DNA of 44,641 nt from assembly GCA_024276465.1 (NCBI GenBank), contig JAJRXD010000143.1, positions 1 through 44,641 of the forward strand, in the 5' to 3' direction. Below, in pieces: positions 30,784-39,170 of the stretch (position 1 is its first letter; each line of letters starts with the position of its first letter). The stretch is from Deltaproteobacteria bacterium (lineage in GTDB: Bacteria; Desulfobacterota; WTBG01; CAIYCZ01; CAIRTM01). The translations under genes and the position numbers were made by a program. The notes below the pieces were generated by a model. That model did not search any database, was not told where the DNA came from, and was given only the letters and a program-made list of their open reading frames with translations.

Positions 30784-32706
30784 ATGACTAAAAAAAACAG
30801 AGTTGCACTGAAATTTGTGATTGTTTTCTACTTGATGGTGCTCCTTGTATCACCTGTTCCTTATATTGCGGGATCTGGTGGTGAGCTAACTTTCAGCCCC
30901 GGTGTTAACAGTCCTTCCTCCATGAAGTTTGACATTAAAAAGTACAATGGGAAGAAACTTGTGCTCTTTTTTTATTCTCTCAACGAACAGCATCTTAATG
31001 AAGCAGTTGACATGATAAAATATTTCTACAAGATCCGGAATGAATACAACTTTAATGTTGCAGGCCTTTCTCTTAATCCTGACTTGGAACAGGAAGTTAT
31101 GAGTTTTAATCAGGACAACAACATCTCCTTTCCTGTTTTTTTTGACCATAACCATGAATTTGCCTCAAGGCATAAAGTCAAGGGCAAAACCGGGTTTTTT
31201 ATTTATAACAAAAAAGGTAAAAGAATAGGGGGGGCTTTAACGTCCAGAAGCCTTAATATTTCGCATGCCTGGCGCGCCATTGCAAGCAGATATTTGAAAA
31301 TCGGCTACATACCTGAAGACGCGCCGGTTTTGGGGATAAAGCCTCCTGTGCCTGTTTTCGAGGGTAAGGCTCTAAACGGTGAAACAATAAAGATTAAAGA
31401 AATTTTTAAAAAAAAACCTGTTATAATTACAATTTTTTCTCCCAAGTGCAAAAATTGCAGAAATGAACTGGGCTTTTTGAACAGCCTTTACAGCTCTGGT
31501 GATCTTAAAGGCAAGTTTGAAATAGTGGCACTAAGTATTCTGAATGAAAAGGTTACCAGTCAGTTTGTAAAAGAAAAAAAATATCTGTTTCCTGTAATTG
31601 TCAGCAATGGAAAAAAAATTGCTTCTCTTTTCCCTTCTTACACAGGCCCGGTCCCCACCAGCTTTGTTGTTGACCGCGATGGACGTATCAATGCCATACA
31701 CACAGGGTTTAATCCCTATCTGAAAGACATATATGTAATGGAACTCAAAAAGCTGGCCGGGCTGCCCAATCCCCCGCTTTTGTTTAATGTGGGGTATTCC
31801 GGTGAACAACGCTGTGGGATTTGTCATGAAAAGGAGCATATCCAGTGGAGTCTGACAAGGCATTCAGATGCTTTCAAATCCCTTGTCAGGAAGGGAAAAG
31901 AGGATGACTTGAAATGTGTGCCATGCCATGTTACAGGTTTCGGGAGGAAAGGCGGATACAGTCTGAAAATTTCAAATAAACGGGCAAGGTACCTGAAAGG
32001 AATACAGTGCGAGGCATGTCATGGGGCTGGAAATGAATCATGTTCAGCCTTTAATAAAGACAAACCCGTTAAAAAAACAGCAGAAGACTGGGAGAATTTT
32101 TGCCGTCATTGCCATACCCAAAAACAGTCCCTTAACTTTGTTTTTGCCAAACGTTTCCCAAAGGTTGTTCATTCCAATGCGCCTGACCTTTCAGCAATGA
32201 ACCGTGAAGAACGCTTGAAATTTGTCAGAAAGTACCGGGAGAAACAGAATGTTTTTGATAATACGGCCAGGTACGTTGGTGCCGAAGCCTGCAAAGAGTG
32301 TCACAGGCAGGAGTATGACCACTGGAAAAAAACCGCGCATGCCGGTGTTCATAAAACCAGCAGGGCAGGGTCAGTGTCGCCTGAGACTGAGTTTCGTTAT
32401 AATACCGGCGTTAACAGTGCCGGAGGCTATCCCGAGCCGGGGCGTGAGGGTGTTCAGTGTGAAGCCTGCCACGGACCTGGAGAAAGGCACATAAACAAGC
32501 CAGAGGCAAAGGGTCAGGATTATATCGTCAGTCTGGGGTCAACATGCTCTAACTGTGTGGTTGAACAGATATGCCGCCGCTGTCATTCACCAAGCGACGA
32601 CCCGGATTTTGATTTTGACAGGCAGATAGAAAAAGTACGGCATAATATCAAATTGCATTCCGGTGAGGATCGGGCAAAGGAAGTATCGATTGATAAGAAG
32701 CCATAA
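30784..32706 (+). CDS. Double thioredoxin-fold / heptaheme c-type cytochrome fusion
   Basis: A 640-residue exported protein. A signal peptide or anchor (about 8-30) precedes two thioredoxin-like (AhpC/TlpA) domains. The first (about 35-175) has no Cys at the active-site position (LFFYSLNEQH); the second (about 182-325) has SPKCKNCRNELG with CKNC at 222-225. The C-terminal half carries seven CxxCH hemes: CGICH (344), CVPCH, CEACH, CRHCH, CKECH, CEACH and CRRCH. The pattern of four hemes then three suggests a duplicated c554-like tetraheme module whose second copy lost one heme. It is probably a periplasmic redox protein linking thiol/disulfide chemistry to heme electron transfer. A well-formed promoter precedes it. 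Confidence 0.88.
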   Translation: MTKKNRVALKFVIVFYLMVLLVSPVPYIAGSGGELTFSPGVNSPSSMKFDIKKYNGKKLVLFFYSLNEQHLNEAVDMIKYFYKIRNEYNFNVAGLSLNPDLEQEVMSFNQDNNISFPVFFDHNHEFASRHKVKGKTGFFIYNKKGKRIGGALTSRSLNISHAWRAIASRYLKIGYIPEDAPVLGIKPPVPVFEGKALNGETIKIKEIFKKKPVIITIFSPKCKNCRNELGFLNSLYSSGDLKGKFEIVALSILNEKVTSQFVKEKKYLFPVIVSNGKKIASLFPSYTGPVPTSFVVDRDGRINAIHTGFNPYLKDIYVMELKKLAGLPNPPLLFNVGYSGEQRCGICHEKEHIQWSLTRHSDAFKSLVRKGKEDDLKCVPCHVTGFGRKGGYSLKISNKRARYLKGIQCEACHGAGNESCSAFNKDKPVKKTAEDWENFCRHCHTQKQSLNFVFAKRFPKVVHSNAPDLSAMNREERLKFVRKYREKQNVFDNTARYVGAEACKECHRQEYDHWKKTAHAGVHKTSRAGSVSPETEFRYNTGVNSAGGYPEPGREGVQCEACHGPGERHINKPEAKGQDYIVSLGSTCSNCVVEQICRRCHSPSDDPDFDFDRQIEKVRHNIKLHSGEDRAKEVSIDKKP

Positions 32707-32765
32707 TGCCTCAAAAAGTTTTTTGAACTGCAGATTACAAAGGATGTTTTTCCGGCAAAACAACT

Positions 32766-33050
32766 ATGAAAGCATGCCATCATTGCAAAAATGTTGTTGA
32801 CGGGGCTGATTCAATCGGCAGAGCTGACACGTGTCCTGCCTGCTGTTCTGACTTGCACTGCTGCCTTAACTGCAGGTTTCATGAAACGGGTGCTTACAAT
32901 GAGTGTCTGGAAAATCAGGCTGAAAGGGTTCTTGAAAAGAGCAAATCCAATTTTTGTGAATATTTTTTTTTCAGGGACGTGCAGGGCAATGCACGTGTGT
33001 GGAAAAAAATGCCTAATCCGTTAGATAATCTTTTTAAAAATAATTCCTGA
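32766..33050 (+). CDS. Small cysteine-rich (zinc-ribbon-like) protein
   Basis: 94 residues. The N-terminal half has CHHC, CPACC, CCLNC, an Asn-rich loop with ECLEN, and a later FCEYFFF, giving at least two potential metal sites. No signal peptide is seen, so it is probably cytoplasmic. It overlaps the M23-like gene by one base (TGATG) and is 59 bases after the redoxin-cytochrome gene. No family is recognised. The Cys spacing suggests zinc or iron-sulfur binding, for example a regulator or an electron carrier. Confidence 0.7.
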   Translation: MKACHHCKNVVDGADSIGRADTCPACCSDLHCCLNCRFHETGAYNECLENQAERVLEKSKSNFCEYFFFRDVQGNARVWKKMPNPLDNLFKNNS

Positions 33051-33067
33051 TGATTTCGCAAAAAGTC
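33048..33067 (+). repeat. MITE-end-like sequence overlapping a gene junction
   Basis: These 20 bases match the inverted MITE end of 24206-24225 at 17 of 20 positions. They include the stop of the Cys-rich gene and the start codon of the M23-like gene, so the first codons of the latter may be repeat-derived. Confidence 0.35.
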
Positions 33068-33760
33068 TTTCTGCCGCGTATCGGTGCAAGCCCCGCCCTG
33101 TTAAGTTTCCGCAGTATTTCAGTGCAGTCAGAATTCAGTAAAAATTTTGTAAAGTGTAATGGACTTAACAGAGCCGGATTTTCTGGCCTGGTTTTCTGTC
33201 CGGGAATGTTGTTCAATTCCATGGAAAAATGGTGGGGTGATGCAGGGCGCCGCTCAAGGCCTCATGAAGGTGTTGATGTTTTGTTGTACATGGATATACA
33301 TGGACAAATTCACACACTTGATACTGCAACCAAAATCCCTGTTATGTACAGCGGGGAGACAGCAGCAGTTCATGATGATTTTCTTGGGAAATCCATGTAC
33401 GTAAGGCATGAAATTTATGATGACAGGGGATGGCAGCTTCATACGGTTTATGGGCATGTTACCCCGGTTAATGGTGTTCAAAAGGGGGGCATTGTGAAAG
33501 GTGGGGATGTGATAGCTGAAATAGCAGATGGGCGCAGGAAAAATGCTCAGGTGCTTTCACACCTGCATATCTCCATGGCATGGATTTCTGAAACAGTGCC
33601 GTGTGAACTTCTGAACTGGGAAACGATGGGCAATTCCGATATGGTAATGCTTTTGAATCCGCTGGAGGTAATGCAACTGAAAAAAGAACAGGTGCAAACC
33701 AGTTCAAAAATAAAAACATCGGGCAGAGGGGTTTGCAGGCCTCATTATTCAAACAAATAA
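33050..33760 (+). CDS. M23 (LytM/lysostaphin-like) family protein
   Basis: 236 residues with an M23 metallopeptidase core: RRSRPHEGVD supplies His72 and Asp76, YGHV sits at 134-137, and SHLHIS supplies His171 and His173, giving the usual Hx3D plus HxH zinc ligands. The segment from about residue 40 (GLNRAGFSGLVFC) to 175 looks authentic. Residues 1-35 are of uncertain quality and the true start could be later, for example near the ATG at 33215. There is no clear signal peptide in the longer form. Peptidoglycan endopeptidase or scaffold activity is likely. It overlaps the Cys-rich gene by one base. Confidence 0.7.
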   Translation: MISQKVFLPRIGASPALLSFRSISVQSEFSKNFVKCNGLNRAGFSGLVFCPGMLFNSMEKWWGDAGRRSRPHEGVDVLLYMDIHGQIHTLDTATKIPVMYSGETAAVHDDFLGKSMYVRHEIYDDRGWQLHTVYGHVTPVNGVQKGGIVKGGDVIAEIADGRRKNAQVLSHLHISMAWISETVPCELLNWETMGNSDMVMLLNPLEVMQLKKEQVQTSSKIKTSGRGVCRPHYSNK

Positions 33761-33807
33761 CTTGACAAACAGCAAAGTTTGTAATACTTCCAGAATATAA
33801 AAGTTTG

Positions 33808-33828
33808 AAGTTCAAAATATTAGAACTT
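33808..33828. promoter_or_regulatory. Inverted repeat upstream of the exported paralogue pair
   Basis: AAGTTC-AAAATATTA-GAACTT, a perfect 6-bp inverted repeat about 95 bases before the first paralogue, in an AT-rich spacer. It is operator-like; no regulator gene is adjacent. Confidence 0.3.
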
Positions 33829-33922
33829 GGTAAAATTTTTGCTTTAATAAAGTACCGTGATAAAATAATCAGTCTTAAATTATCATTTTTGAAACATTAA
33901 CAAAACAGGGGAAACACAACCA

Positions 33923-34372
33923 ATGAAAAAGTCAGTATTAATAATTTGCCTAACATGCTTTTTCTCAGTTACCAGCAGTTTTTGCACTGTTTTTGCTTCT
34001 GAATCCTCTGATTTGCGACTGATTGAACCTGCTATGGATATGGATGTTGTAGTGATGCAAGGCAAGCAGTCTAAAACAGTAGATGCAGAACTAAACTCCA
34101 CATTCGATTTTGGGATTATTCCGGTACTTCTTATAGGAAACGGTGTTTTTTCTGCAAGTATTTCAAAGACCAATACTACAGGCGAACTGGTTTATATTTA
34201 CTTCTATGGTTCTGCAATCCCCCGGTCGGACTTAAGTGTGGCAGTATCGCCGGTACTGGTAAAAGTAAAATCAATGGTGTCTGATGGTTGGGGATTTGGT
34301 TTTGTTGTACATGGAATTTTATTGTCTCCCGAAGACCCGCCTTACGAATACAAGGTAAAACTGGATTTTTAA
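33923..34372 (+). CDS. Small exported protein of unknown family, paralogue 1
   Basis: 149 residues with a clear signal peptide (MKKSVLIICLTCFFSVTSSF, cut after VFA near residue 32). The mature part is beta-rich: MDVVVMQGKQSKTVDAELN, FDFGIIPVLLIGNGVFSASI, TGELVYIYFYGS, and ends HGILLSPEDPPYEYKVKLDF. It shares this order and the HGIL-S-EDPPYEY ending with the next gene, so the two are tandem duplicates. I recognise no known family. The location directly upstream of an RND transporter suggests a periplasmic partner or substrate-binding role. Confidence 0.75.
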   Translation: MKKSVLIICLTCFFSVTSSFCTVFASESSDLRLIEPAMDMDVVVMQGKQSKTVDAELNSTFDFGIIPVLLIGNGVFSASISKTNTTGELVYIYFYGSAIPRSDLSVAVSPVLVKVKSMVSDGWGFGFVVHGILLSPEDPPYEYKVKLDF

Positions 34373-34517
34373 CAAATTTTATTAGAAATCCATGTCCTGT
34401 GTATGCTGTAAGGGACAAGGCTGAGCGTGAACAATATTTGTCGCCGAAATGCAAAGTGTTAAAAGAAAAGATAAAATTCTTATTTTTCCCAGCCAATCAA
34501 ATGAGGAGGATAACATA

Positions 34518-35006
34518 ATGAAAAAAGCACTATTTATGATTTGTATTACAGGCTTTTTTGTAACCTTTAGCAGTGTCAGCAGTGTATGTGCTTTTGAAGC
34601 CGAGGATTTTGCATCGATTATGCCTCAGTCTGATCTTGATTTTATTGTCCTGCAAAACAGCCAGACCAAGACAGTCACGGCGGATCTCAGTTTTCCCATG
34701 GATTTTGGAATTGTTCCCGTGACTCTCATCGGTTTTGGTAACTTTACAGCAAGTCTCACCAGGAGAGATACCAGGGGAGAACTTGTTTATATGTATCTCA
34801 GTGTTATTAAGGGGTTTGGTCGCCCCTCATATGATTTAAAGGTCGGACTTACGCCATTTACCTCTTTAAACTCGCTTTTAACAATTTCTGATGATGATGA
34901 GTTTAACTGGGCGGAAGTATTAATTATTCACGGAATCCTTTTCTCTCTTGAGGATCCCCCTTATGAGTACAGTTTGACTTTAAAGTTTCAGGACAAGCCT
35001 GTTTAG
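34518..35006 (+). CDS. Small exported protein of unknown family, paralogue 2
   Basis: 162 residues read from ATG 34518, selected because AGGAGGA lies at 34504-34510 and it opens a signal peptide (MKKALFMICITGFFVTFSSV, cut after VCA). The mature part parallels paralogue 1: LDFIVLQNSQTKTVTADLSF, MDFGIVPVTLIGFGNFTASL, RGELVYMYLSVI, and HGILFSLEDPPYEYSLTLKF. It has an additional loop of about 10 residues (TISDDDEFNW). It lies 145 bases after paralogue 1 and 44 before the RND gene. Function unknown. Confidence 0.75.
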   Translation: MKKALFMICITGFFVTFSSVSSVCAFEAEDFASIMPQSDLDFIVLQNSQTKTVTADLSFPMDFGIVPVTLIGFGNFTASLTRRDTRGELVYMYLSVIKGFGRPSYDLKVGLTPFTSLNSLLTISDDDEFNWAEVLIIHGILFSLEDPPYEYSLTLKFQDKPV

Positions 35007-35050
35007 TTTGAGATGGAAACAGCCTATAAAATAGTTACGGGAGAAACACA

Positions 35051-37402
35051 TTGAAAAAATTTGCTGAAAATTTAATTAAGTACCGTAGAATAGCCCTGGT
35101 AATAATTGCTGTAATTACAGCCTTTTTTCTCTATGCTTTAAAAGACCTTTCTGTTGAAACCCGTTTTTCTGAACTCATACCCCAGAAACATCCTTTCATA
35201 AAAGTTCATAATAAAATTCGTAATATTTTCGGTGGAGCTAATCAGGTGCTCATCATGGTCCAGGTGCGAAAGGGGGATATATTTAATAAAAAGACCCTGG
35301 AAAAGGTGAAATGGATCACCCGCGAACTGGAAAAAATTCCCGGAGTTGATCCATACAAGATAAGGTCTATCGCTGTGTCAAAAATGAAGGACTTTAAATT
35401 TAAAGCAGGCACCATGTTCATCAGCCCGCTCATGTTTCCTGATGTACCCAAGGATGAAAAGGAGATGGAGGAACTGCGTGATAAAATTTACAGTAACCCA
35501 CGGTATTACGGGGGTTATGTATCCTATGACAGCAAAAAAACCCTTATAATGGTGGATTTTTTTGAAGACAATATTAACTATACAGATGTGTTCAATGCGC
35601 TCAGCAGTATAAGGAAGCATACCGAGGACGAGAATCACATAATAAATATAGCCGGAGAGCCAATGCACCTTGGCTATATCGAAAATCTTATGACGCAGGT
35701 TTTGCTGGTGTTAGGCCTGACCATTGTTGGAATTATTGTGGTTCTGTATTTTTATTACAGAAGCAGGAGGGCAGTGCTTATTCCTGTTGTTACGGCTGCA
35801 ATGAGTGCTGTCTGGGGACTTGGTTTCATGTCCCTGATGGGTTTTAACCTTGATCCGCTGATCCTTGTTCTGCCGTTTCTCATCGCTCTTATGACAGCGC
35901 GTCATTCCATGCAGTGTATAAGCCGTTATCTCGAAGAGTATGCTGTAACAAGAGATATAAAAAAGACAGCAGTGACTACCATTGAAAACATGCTGCTGCC
36001 GGGAATTACCAGTATTATTACTGATGCCATTGGTATTGCACTTGTTTCCATAGCAACAATCCCCGTACTTACTAATATTGCCATAACATGCAGTTTCTGG
36101 TGCGTTGCAACGGTAATCCTCTCGGTCATGCTTACCCCCCTTATCCTTTCATGCCTTCCGGAATCGGAGCGGATGATAAAGTATATGGAAAAAAGTCTGA
36201 GCCAGGGCGACAGGGACTTCAGGGCAAGATTCCTCGGTATGATCGGCAGATGGATACCGAGACGCGGCAAATGGTATGTTGCAGTGATAACGGCTGTTAT
36301 TGTTGTTGTCGGCTGGGATTATGCGGAAAAGATAGAGATAGGGGATTTTATGCCAGGCTCTTCAATCCTGTGGCCTGATCACAGGTACAACAAGGATGCC
36401 TTCAGAATAACATTCAGCATGCCTCTGCTCAACCCTCTTTATGTGATTTTAGAGGGAGAAAAGGGTGGTGATTTTGCCACATCAGGCCCCTCGCTTCGAG
36501 CAATGAACAAGTTTCAGCGATACATAACCAAACACCCGAAGGTGTTTTTTGCAAATTCCATTGCAAGCACTCTTCCGGGTTTTCTGATGGCATCCTATGA
36601 AGATGACCCCCAATGGAATCACCTCCCGAAAACAGACAGGGTGCTGAGCTTTATTGCGAGAAAGTTAGTGTATACCGGTGAACCCGGAACCTGGGACAGG
36701 TATGTTGACCTGCAGGATAAGTATGCAAATGTTGTGATATTCTGCAGTGATAAAATGCCAAAAACGGTTGAGAGTCTGATAGGGGACATTAAGGAATATA
36801 TAGCGAACAACCCTGCTCCGCCCGGGGGCAAGTGGCTGCTGGCCGGAGGTGTTGTAGGGGTTCAGGCCGGGGTGCGTGAAATAATAGCCGAGGCCCAGAT
36901 ATGGAACCTTATTTTTGCATTAGGCGGAATTTTTCTGTTCTGTGCTATTAACTTCAGATCTCTGCTGGCAGGTTTAATTCTTACCATACCGCTTGCTGTC
37001 TCAAATGTTATTACATTTGCCCTGATGGGCGCGTATCAGATAGGGCTTACTGTCAACACCTATCCTGTAGCATCTGTGGGCATAGGTCTTGGAGTTGATT
37101 ATGGAATTTATTTTATCAGCCGCCTTGTGGAAGAACGAAAAACAGGTGCGGACCTGAGTGAGGCTATTTACCAGACCCTGCTGACAAATGGAAAGGCAAT
37201 TATCCAGATAGCCACCACCCTTACTATCGGGCTGCTTATCTGGCTGTTTTCAGCGCTTAAGTTTCAGGCGGAAATGGGGGCTTTATTAGCCATCCTGCTG
37301 TTTCTTAATATGTTGGGCGCGCTGTTTCTTGTTCCAACATTAGTTTGTATTCTTAAACCGAAATTTATAACAGAGATTTCTGTTGATAAAAAGAATGCAT
37401 GA
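35051..37402 (+). CDS. RND-superfamily (MMPL-type) exporter
   Basis: 783 residues from a TTG at 35051 with GGGAG upstream. Two homologous halves contain an N-terminal helix (IALVIIAVITAFFLYAL), a periplasmic loop with RFSELIPQKHPFIKVH, and membrane bundles. The first bundle includes GFMSLMGFNLDPLILVLPFL and RHSMQCISRYLEEY. The second includes YPVASVGIGLGVDYGIYFI and SRLVEERKTGADLSEA. It is the form usually found next to DUF1302 and DUF1329 genes, as here. No adaptor or TolC-like gene is adjacent. It probably moves a hydrophobic substrate through the inner membrane, using the proton gradient. Confidence 0.9.
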   Translation: MKKFAENLIKYRRIALVIIAVITAFFLYALKDLSVETRFSELIPQKHPFIKVHNKIRNIFGGANQVLIMVQVRKGDIFNKKTLEKVKWITRELEKIPGVDPYKIRSIAVSKMKDFKFKAGTMFISPLMFPDVPKDEKEMEELRDKIYSNPRYYGGYVSYDSKKTLIMVDFFEDNINYTDVFNALSSIRKHTEDENHIINIAGEPMHLGYIENLMTQVLLVLGLTIVGIIVVLYFYYRSRRAVLIPVVTAAMSAVWGLGFMSLMGFNLDPLILVLPFLIALMTARHSMQCISRYLEEYAVTRDIKKTAVTTIENMLLPGITSIITDAIGIALVSIATIPVLTNIAITCSFWCVATVILSVMLTPLILSCLPESERMIKYMEKSLSQGDRDFRARFLGMIGRWIPRRGKWYVAVITAVIVVVGWDYAEKIEIGDFMPGSSILWPDHRYNKDAFRITFSMPLLNPLYVILEGEKGGDFATSGPSLRAMNKFQRYITKHPKVFFANSIASTLPGFLMASYEDDPQWNHLPKTDRVLSFIARKLVYTGEPGTWDRYVDLQDKYANVVIFCSDKMPKTVESLIGDIKEYIANNPAPPGGKWLLAGGVVGVQAGVREIIAEAQIWNLIFALGGIFLFCAINFRSLLAGLILTIPLAVSNVITFALMGAYQIGLTVNTYPVASVGIGLGVDYGIYFISRLVEERKTGADLSEAIYQTLLTNGKAIIQIATTLTIGLLIWLFSALKFQAEMGALLAILLFLNMLGALFLVPTLVCILKPKFITEISVDKKNA

Positions 37403-37490
37403 ACGACACATGCTTTTGTCAGGCCTGTTTTGATGGAGGGCAGAAACCGGGTGTCTAAAAACATAATATTTGGGGGAGGAGAGGCTTATA

Positions 37491-39119
37491 ATGCATAAAA
37501 AAAGAGGTTTGTCTTTTATAGCAGCCGTGTTCTTTTTTCTTATTCCGGTATTATTAATGACAACAGAGCAGAGCCATGGGGCCATATACTTTTTTGAGAA
37601 TAAGTTGAGGGTGAAGGGCAGTCTGTATGAATTTGCCATGTACCAGACAAAGATAAAACCTGAGGATAAGAAATTTTCGGACACCAGGTTCGGGCTTATG
37701 AAGGCAAAGGCAACCCTTGAGCTTCTTTATAAGGCAGTGGAAAACGACACGCTTGAGGTAAATCTTTTCGGGTTTTTCCGCTGGTGGCATGACTCTGTTA
37801 TGGATTTTGACGATCAGAGACATGACAGTGTGAGCCGAAGGAACCGGCATTTTTACCAGGGGCCTTATTATGACCAGGATGACTGGATAAATGAACTGTA
37901 TGTGGATATATACAGGGGGCCATGGAACATCCGTCTTGGCAAGCAGATAGTGTTCTGGAGCGAGGTGGAGATGGTGCGAACCATAGACAGGATAAACCCA
38001 CTTGACCTCAGATACACAACACCCGGAATAGATCCCTGGGATGAGATGAAGATAGGCCTCTGGATGATGAGAGGGTTTTACAACTCAGACCTTCCGGGCC
38101 AGCTTGTATTTGAATGGATATGGATACCTGGTGATTTTGAAGGCGTTAGAACACCGAGGGAGGGGACCCCCATGGGAAGTGGTCCTGCCCCGCCTGATCC
38201 CAAAGATCCAAACAGGCCTTTTGGTCAGGGTGGAGCAGTGAACGCAATGTGGCGTTCGTCCCAGCCAGCCTTTAATATGCGAAATTCCTCTTTTGCATTC
38301 AGGCTGCGCGGAAATTCCGAGGTAGAGCTTTTAGGAGAGTTTTTGAACCTTGACTGGACAGTGAGCTGGTATCACGGGATGAATCAAACCCCTGTTCCCA
38401 ACAGGGAAAATATAGGGAAGCCTTCTTTTTCAAACATTAACACAAGTACGATAAACGGGTATTTGAACAATCTGGCTGTAAGCCGTCTAACCAGCAGCCC
38501 CACACCTAATCATCCGCGAGGAGCATGGGAGTATAAATTTTTTGATGCCATAGGTGTGAGCTGCCAGAGCTTTATCCCTCCGATTAAGGGGGTTTTGCGC
38601 GGCGAGATATCCTATGAGATAGGGGTTCCCCAGATAACTGCATTTTCCGACCGTATTGATCCCAGCCCATCATTTGCAAAACTCATGGTCGGCACAACAG
38701 AAAGGGACCAGGTGAACATTGGTATCACATATGATGTTCCCATAATGTATGACTGGCTTCAGGGTCTGTGGGGATCGGGAGGTGTGGTTGACACCTCAAT
38801 AGGTTTTTTCCTGCAGGAGAGGCTTGGGAACGTAAGCAGGATTCGAAGCACTTTTGCCTACCAGGACCGTTCACAGACAAACTTCACTCTGATGATGCGC
38901 TGGCATTTTTGGAATAATGAGCTGACTCAGGTACTTCGTACCCTTTATAACACCGCAAACTTTGGTTATGTGGCAATGACAGTGAACTGGACCCCAGGCT
39001 ATCACATGAGGTATGAGACAGGTTACATGTACTTTTATGCCAAAGATCCCTGGGACTTCAATCAGGCAAATGCAGAGAATAAAGATTTTATATATCTTAA
39101 AATAGGATATGAATTTTAG
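37491..39119 (+). CDS. DUF1302 family outer-membrane-type protein
   Basis: 542 residues from ATG 37491, chosen because GGAGGA lies at 37475-37480 and a signal peptide follows (LSFIAAVFFFLIPVLLMT, cut after SHGA). The mature protein shows the DUF1302 core: KQIVFWSEVEMVRTIDRINP, LDLRYTTPGIDPWDE, and QLVFEWIWIPGDFEG. It has many amphipathic strands and ends IYLKIGYEF with a terminal Phe, the usual outer-membrane barrel signature. DUF1302 proteins are repeatedly found with DUF1329 and RND transporters in lipid- and hydrocarbon-degrading bacteria. It follows the RND gene and precedes DUF1329 by 51 bases. Confidence 0.88.
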   Translation: MHKKRGLSFIAAVFFFLIPVLLMTTEQSHGAIYFFENKLRVKGSLYEFAMYQTKIKPEDKKFSDTRFGLMKAKATLELLYKAVENDTLEVNLFGFFRWWHDSVMDFDDQRHDSVSRRNRHFYQGPYYDQDDWINELYVDIYRGPWNIRLGKQIVFWSEVEMVRTIDRINPLDLRYTTPGIDPWDEMKIGLWMMRGFYNSDLPGQLVFEWIWIPGDFEGVRTPREGTPMGSGPAPPDPKDPNRPFGQGGAVNAMWRSSQPAFNMRNSSFAFRLRGNSEVELLGEFLNLDWTVSWYHGMNQTPVPNRENIGKPSFSNINTSTINGYLNNLAVSRLTSSPTPNHPRGAWEYKFFDAIGVSCQSFIPPIKGVLRGEISYEIGVPQITAFSDRIDPSPSFAKLMVGTTERDQVNIGITYDVPIMYDWLQGLWGSGGVVDTSIGFFLQERLGNVSRIRSTFAYQDRSQTNFTLMMRWHFWNNELTQVLRTLYNTANFGYVAMTVNWTPGYHMRYETGYMYFYAKDPWDFNQANAENKDFIYLKIGYEF

Positions 39120-39170
39120 ATGACATTTCTTTATGGGGACAATTTCAAACTGTTAAAAAAGGAGGATGGG

